From: Kiritimatiellia bacterium | Lineage (GTDB): Bacteria; Verrucomicrobiota; Kiritimatiellia; RFP12; UBA1067 | Direction: 5' to 3' | Assembly (NCBI GenBank): GCA_017412325.1 | Contig: JAFPYE010000189.1 | Span: forward strand, 1-6,789 | DNA: 6,789 nucleotides | Shown here: positions 5,804 to 6,789 of the stretch, one piece after another | Position numbering within the stretch: position 1 is the stretch's first letter | How the letters are laid out: each line of letters begins with the position of its first letter | The notes under the pieces: model-generated | Told to the model about the DNA's origin: nothing | What the model saw: the letters and a program-made list of their open reading frames with translations, nothing else | The model's database searches: none | Translations under genes and position numbers: made by a program

Positions 5804-6789
5804 CAGACGGGATCCCCCGCGAGGACGTGCCCGTGCACGTCCTTGACCGCGATCTCGACGAGGTCCCGGCGGCGGATTTGCCGCGCCCCCTTGCCGCGCG
5901 CGCGTGTGTACGCGTTTGCCTTTTCCTCGCCGACCTCGCACCAGACGTATTCGGACGTCCAGCCCGCGAGCCGCTGTTCGTCCTCGACGACGATCATGAC
6001 CGTCTTCCCCTTGAAGCCGTTGACGAACCGGACGCGCGCCGTCTCGCCCTGGTCGGCGATGAGGCGCGCGCGCGCGTGGCGGATCTCGCGCGGCACGGCG
6101 TTCGGCAGGCGCGCCGCGACGGTGCCGGGCCGCTCGGAGAAGGGGAAGACGTGGTACTTGTTGAAGGGCAGCCGCGTCAGCAGCGACTGGGTGGCGAGGA
6201 AGTCGTAGTCCATCTCGTCGGGGAAGCCGGTCAGGATGTCGCACCCGAGCCCGAGGCCCGGCATCAGCCGCTCCGCCTCGTGGACGAGCGCGGTCACGTC
6301 GCGCGTCGTGTAGGGCCGCCGCATCGCGCCGAGGATGCGGTCCGACCCCGACTGCACGGGGATGTGCAGGTAGCGGCAGACGTTGGCATGCGCGGCGGCG
6401 GCGCGTACCGTCTCCAGCGCGACGGGCGACGGCTCCAGCGAGCCGCGGCGGACGCGGAAGCCCGTGCCGCCGTCCAGCTCGGCGCGCGCGGCGACGAGCT
6501 CCGGCAGGCGTCGGCCCTGCGAGAGGTAGTGCGACAGGTTGCAGCCGGTCTCGACGAGTTCGCGGTAGCCCGCGTCGAGGAAGCGCTTGGCGTCGTCCAG
6601 CACGGTGTCGAAGTCGACCGCGGCGCTTTTGCCGCGGAACTGCGGGACGATGCAGAACGCGCAGCGGCCGTTGCAGCCGTCCTGCACCTTCAGGTAGGCG
6701 CGCGCGGTGCGCGTGGCGGTGGCGGGCTTCACGTCGCGGAGCAGGCTTTCGTTGCGCCGGTCCTTGAGGCAGCCGGTCACGACGAGCCG
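5803..6789 (-). CDS. mtaB: MiaB/MtaB-family tRNA methylthiotransferase, 5' truncated
   Basis: The gene runs off the right edge; 328 residues are visible, beginning RLVVTGCL, the end of the N-terminal cluster-binding domain with its third conserved Cys (visible residue 7). The GTG at 6780 is inside this motif and is not the start. The radical-SAM domain follows, with DGCNGRCAFCIVPQFRGKS giving the ligands C39, C43 and C46. Next come VCRYLHIPVQSGSDRILGAM, RPYTTRDV, GCDILTGFPDE and KYHVFPFSERPGTVAA, and a C-terminal TRAM-like RNA-binding part ending with GWTSEYVWCEV. These enzymes use two iron-sulfur clusters and SAM to add methylthio groups to A37-type tRNA bases. HVFPFSERPGT and the LHIPVQSGSD/RPYTT context favour MtaB (ms2t6A) over MiaB or RimO, but this is by recollection of motifs. 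ETGCNLSHY replaces the usual TGVNLGSYG, with Cys for Val. recO overlaps its stop by one base. Confidence 0.85.
   Translation of the reverse strand, partial: RLVVTGCLKDRRNESLLRDVKPATATRTARAYLKVQDGCNGRCAFCIVPQFRGKSAAVDFDTVLDDAKRFLDAGYRELVETGCNLSHYLSQGRRLPELVAARAELDGGTGFRVRRGSLEPSPVALETVRAAAAHANVCRYLHIPVQSGSDRILGAMRRPYTTRDVTALVHEAERLMPGLGLGCDILTGFPDEMDYDFLATQSLLTRLPFNKYHVFPFSERPGTVAARLPNAVPREIRHARARLIADQGETARVRFVNGFKGKTVMIVVEDEQRLAGWTSEYVWCEVGEEKANAYTRARGKGARQIRRRDLVEIAVKDVHGHVLAGDPV

Noticed and set aside
5803..6244. A longer RecO starting at 6244
   Set aside because: Residues before MAGETVK are a frame-shifted reading of the methylthiotransferase gene; homology begins at ATG 5803.
6778..6780. 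GTG as the start of the methylthiotransferase
   Set aside because: It codes for a Val within the conserved VVTGC motif, and the frame continues open to the window edge, so the gene is truncated there.
1..6789. Mobile elements, CRISPR arrays, tRNA or rRNA genes, riboswitches
   Set aside because: No transposase, inverted-repeat pair, spaced repeats or cloverleaf pattern was seen; nearly all bases are accounted for by housekeeping-type genes.

Overview
The window is GC-rich and compact, and suggests a bacterium of the PVC superphylum (Verrucomicrobiota, Kiritimatiellota, Lentisphaerota or Chlamydiota side). The main clue is a 51-residue basic protein at 3722-3877 (minus) that closely resembles the small basic protein family I know from Chlamydiae and Verrucomicrobia. 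The rank below superphylum is a guess; codon usage is strongly G/C-ending throughout, and only the short promoter-bearing gaps are AT-rich.

Plus-strand half (1-3645). The 3' part of an endonuclease/exonuclease/phosphatase-family gene enters from the left edge. After a 28-base gap carrying an extended -10 promoter comes a tight run of four genes: rlmN (radical-SAM rRNA/tRNA adenine-C2 methyltransferase), luxS (S-ribosylhomocysteine lyase), a PaaI-like hotdog thioesterase and a bile acid:sodium symporter (BASS) family transporter. Spacings are 34, 20 and -7 bases, so this is probably one operon. A long hairpin at 3665-3705 closes it and also faces the convergent minus-strand genes.

Minus-strand half (3722-6789, reading right to left). 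An MtaB-like methylthiotransferase, truncated by the window edge, overlaps recO by one base. recO in turn overlaps a lipoprotein peptidyl-prolyl isomerase gene by four bases if its GTG start is used. The small basic protein gene follows, with its own near-consensus promoter whose -35 box lies inside the end of the isomerase gene.

How the genes relate: two of them (rlmN, mtaB) are radical-SAM RNA-modification enzymes, and LuxS recycles a by-product of SAM-dependent methylation. RecO is recombinational repair, the isomerase is an envelope folding factor, and the hotdog and BASS proteins have unknown substrates. No mobile element, CRISPR array, tRNA or rRNA was seen. The points most worth a second look are the apparent reordering of parvulin motifs in the isomerase, the very short small-protein gene with its strong promoter, and an identical 12-base promoter core at two genes, one of which (rlmN) then appears to have a leaderless or nearly leaderless transcript.
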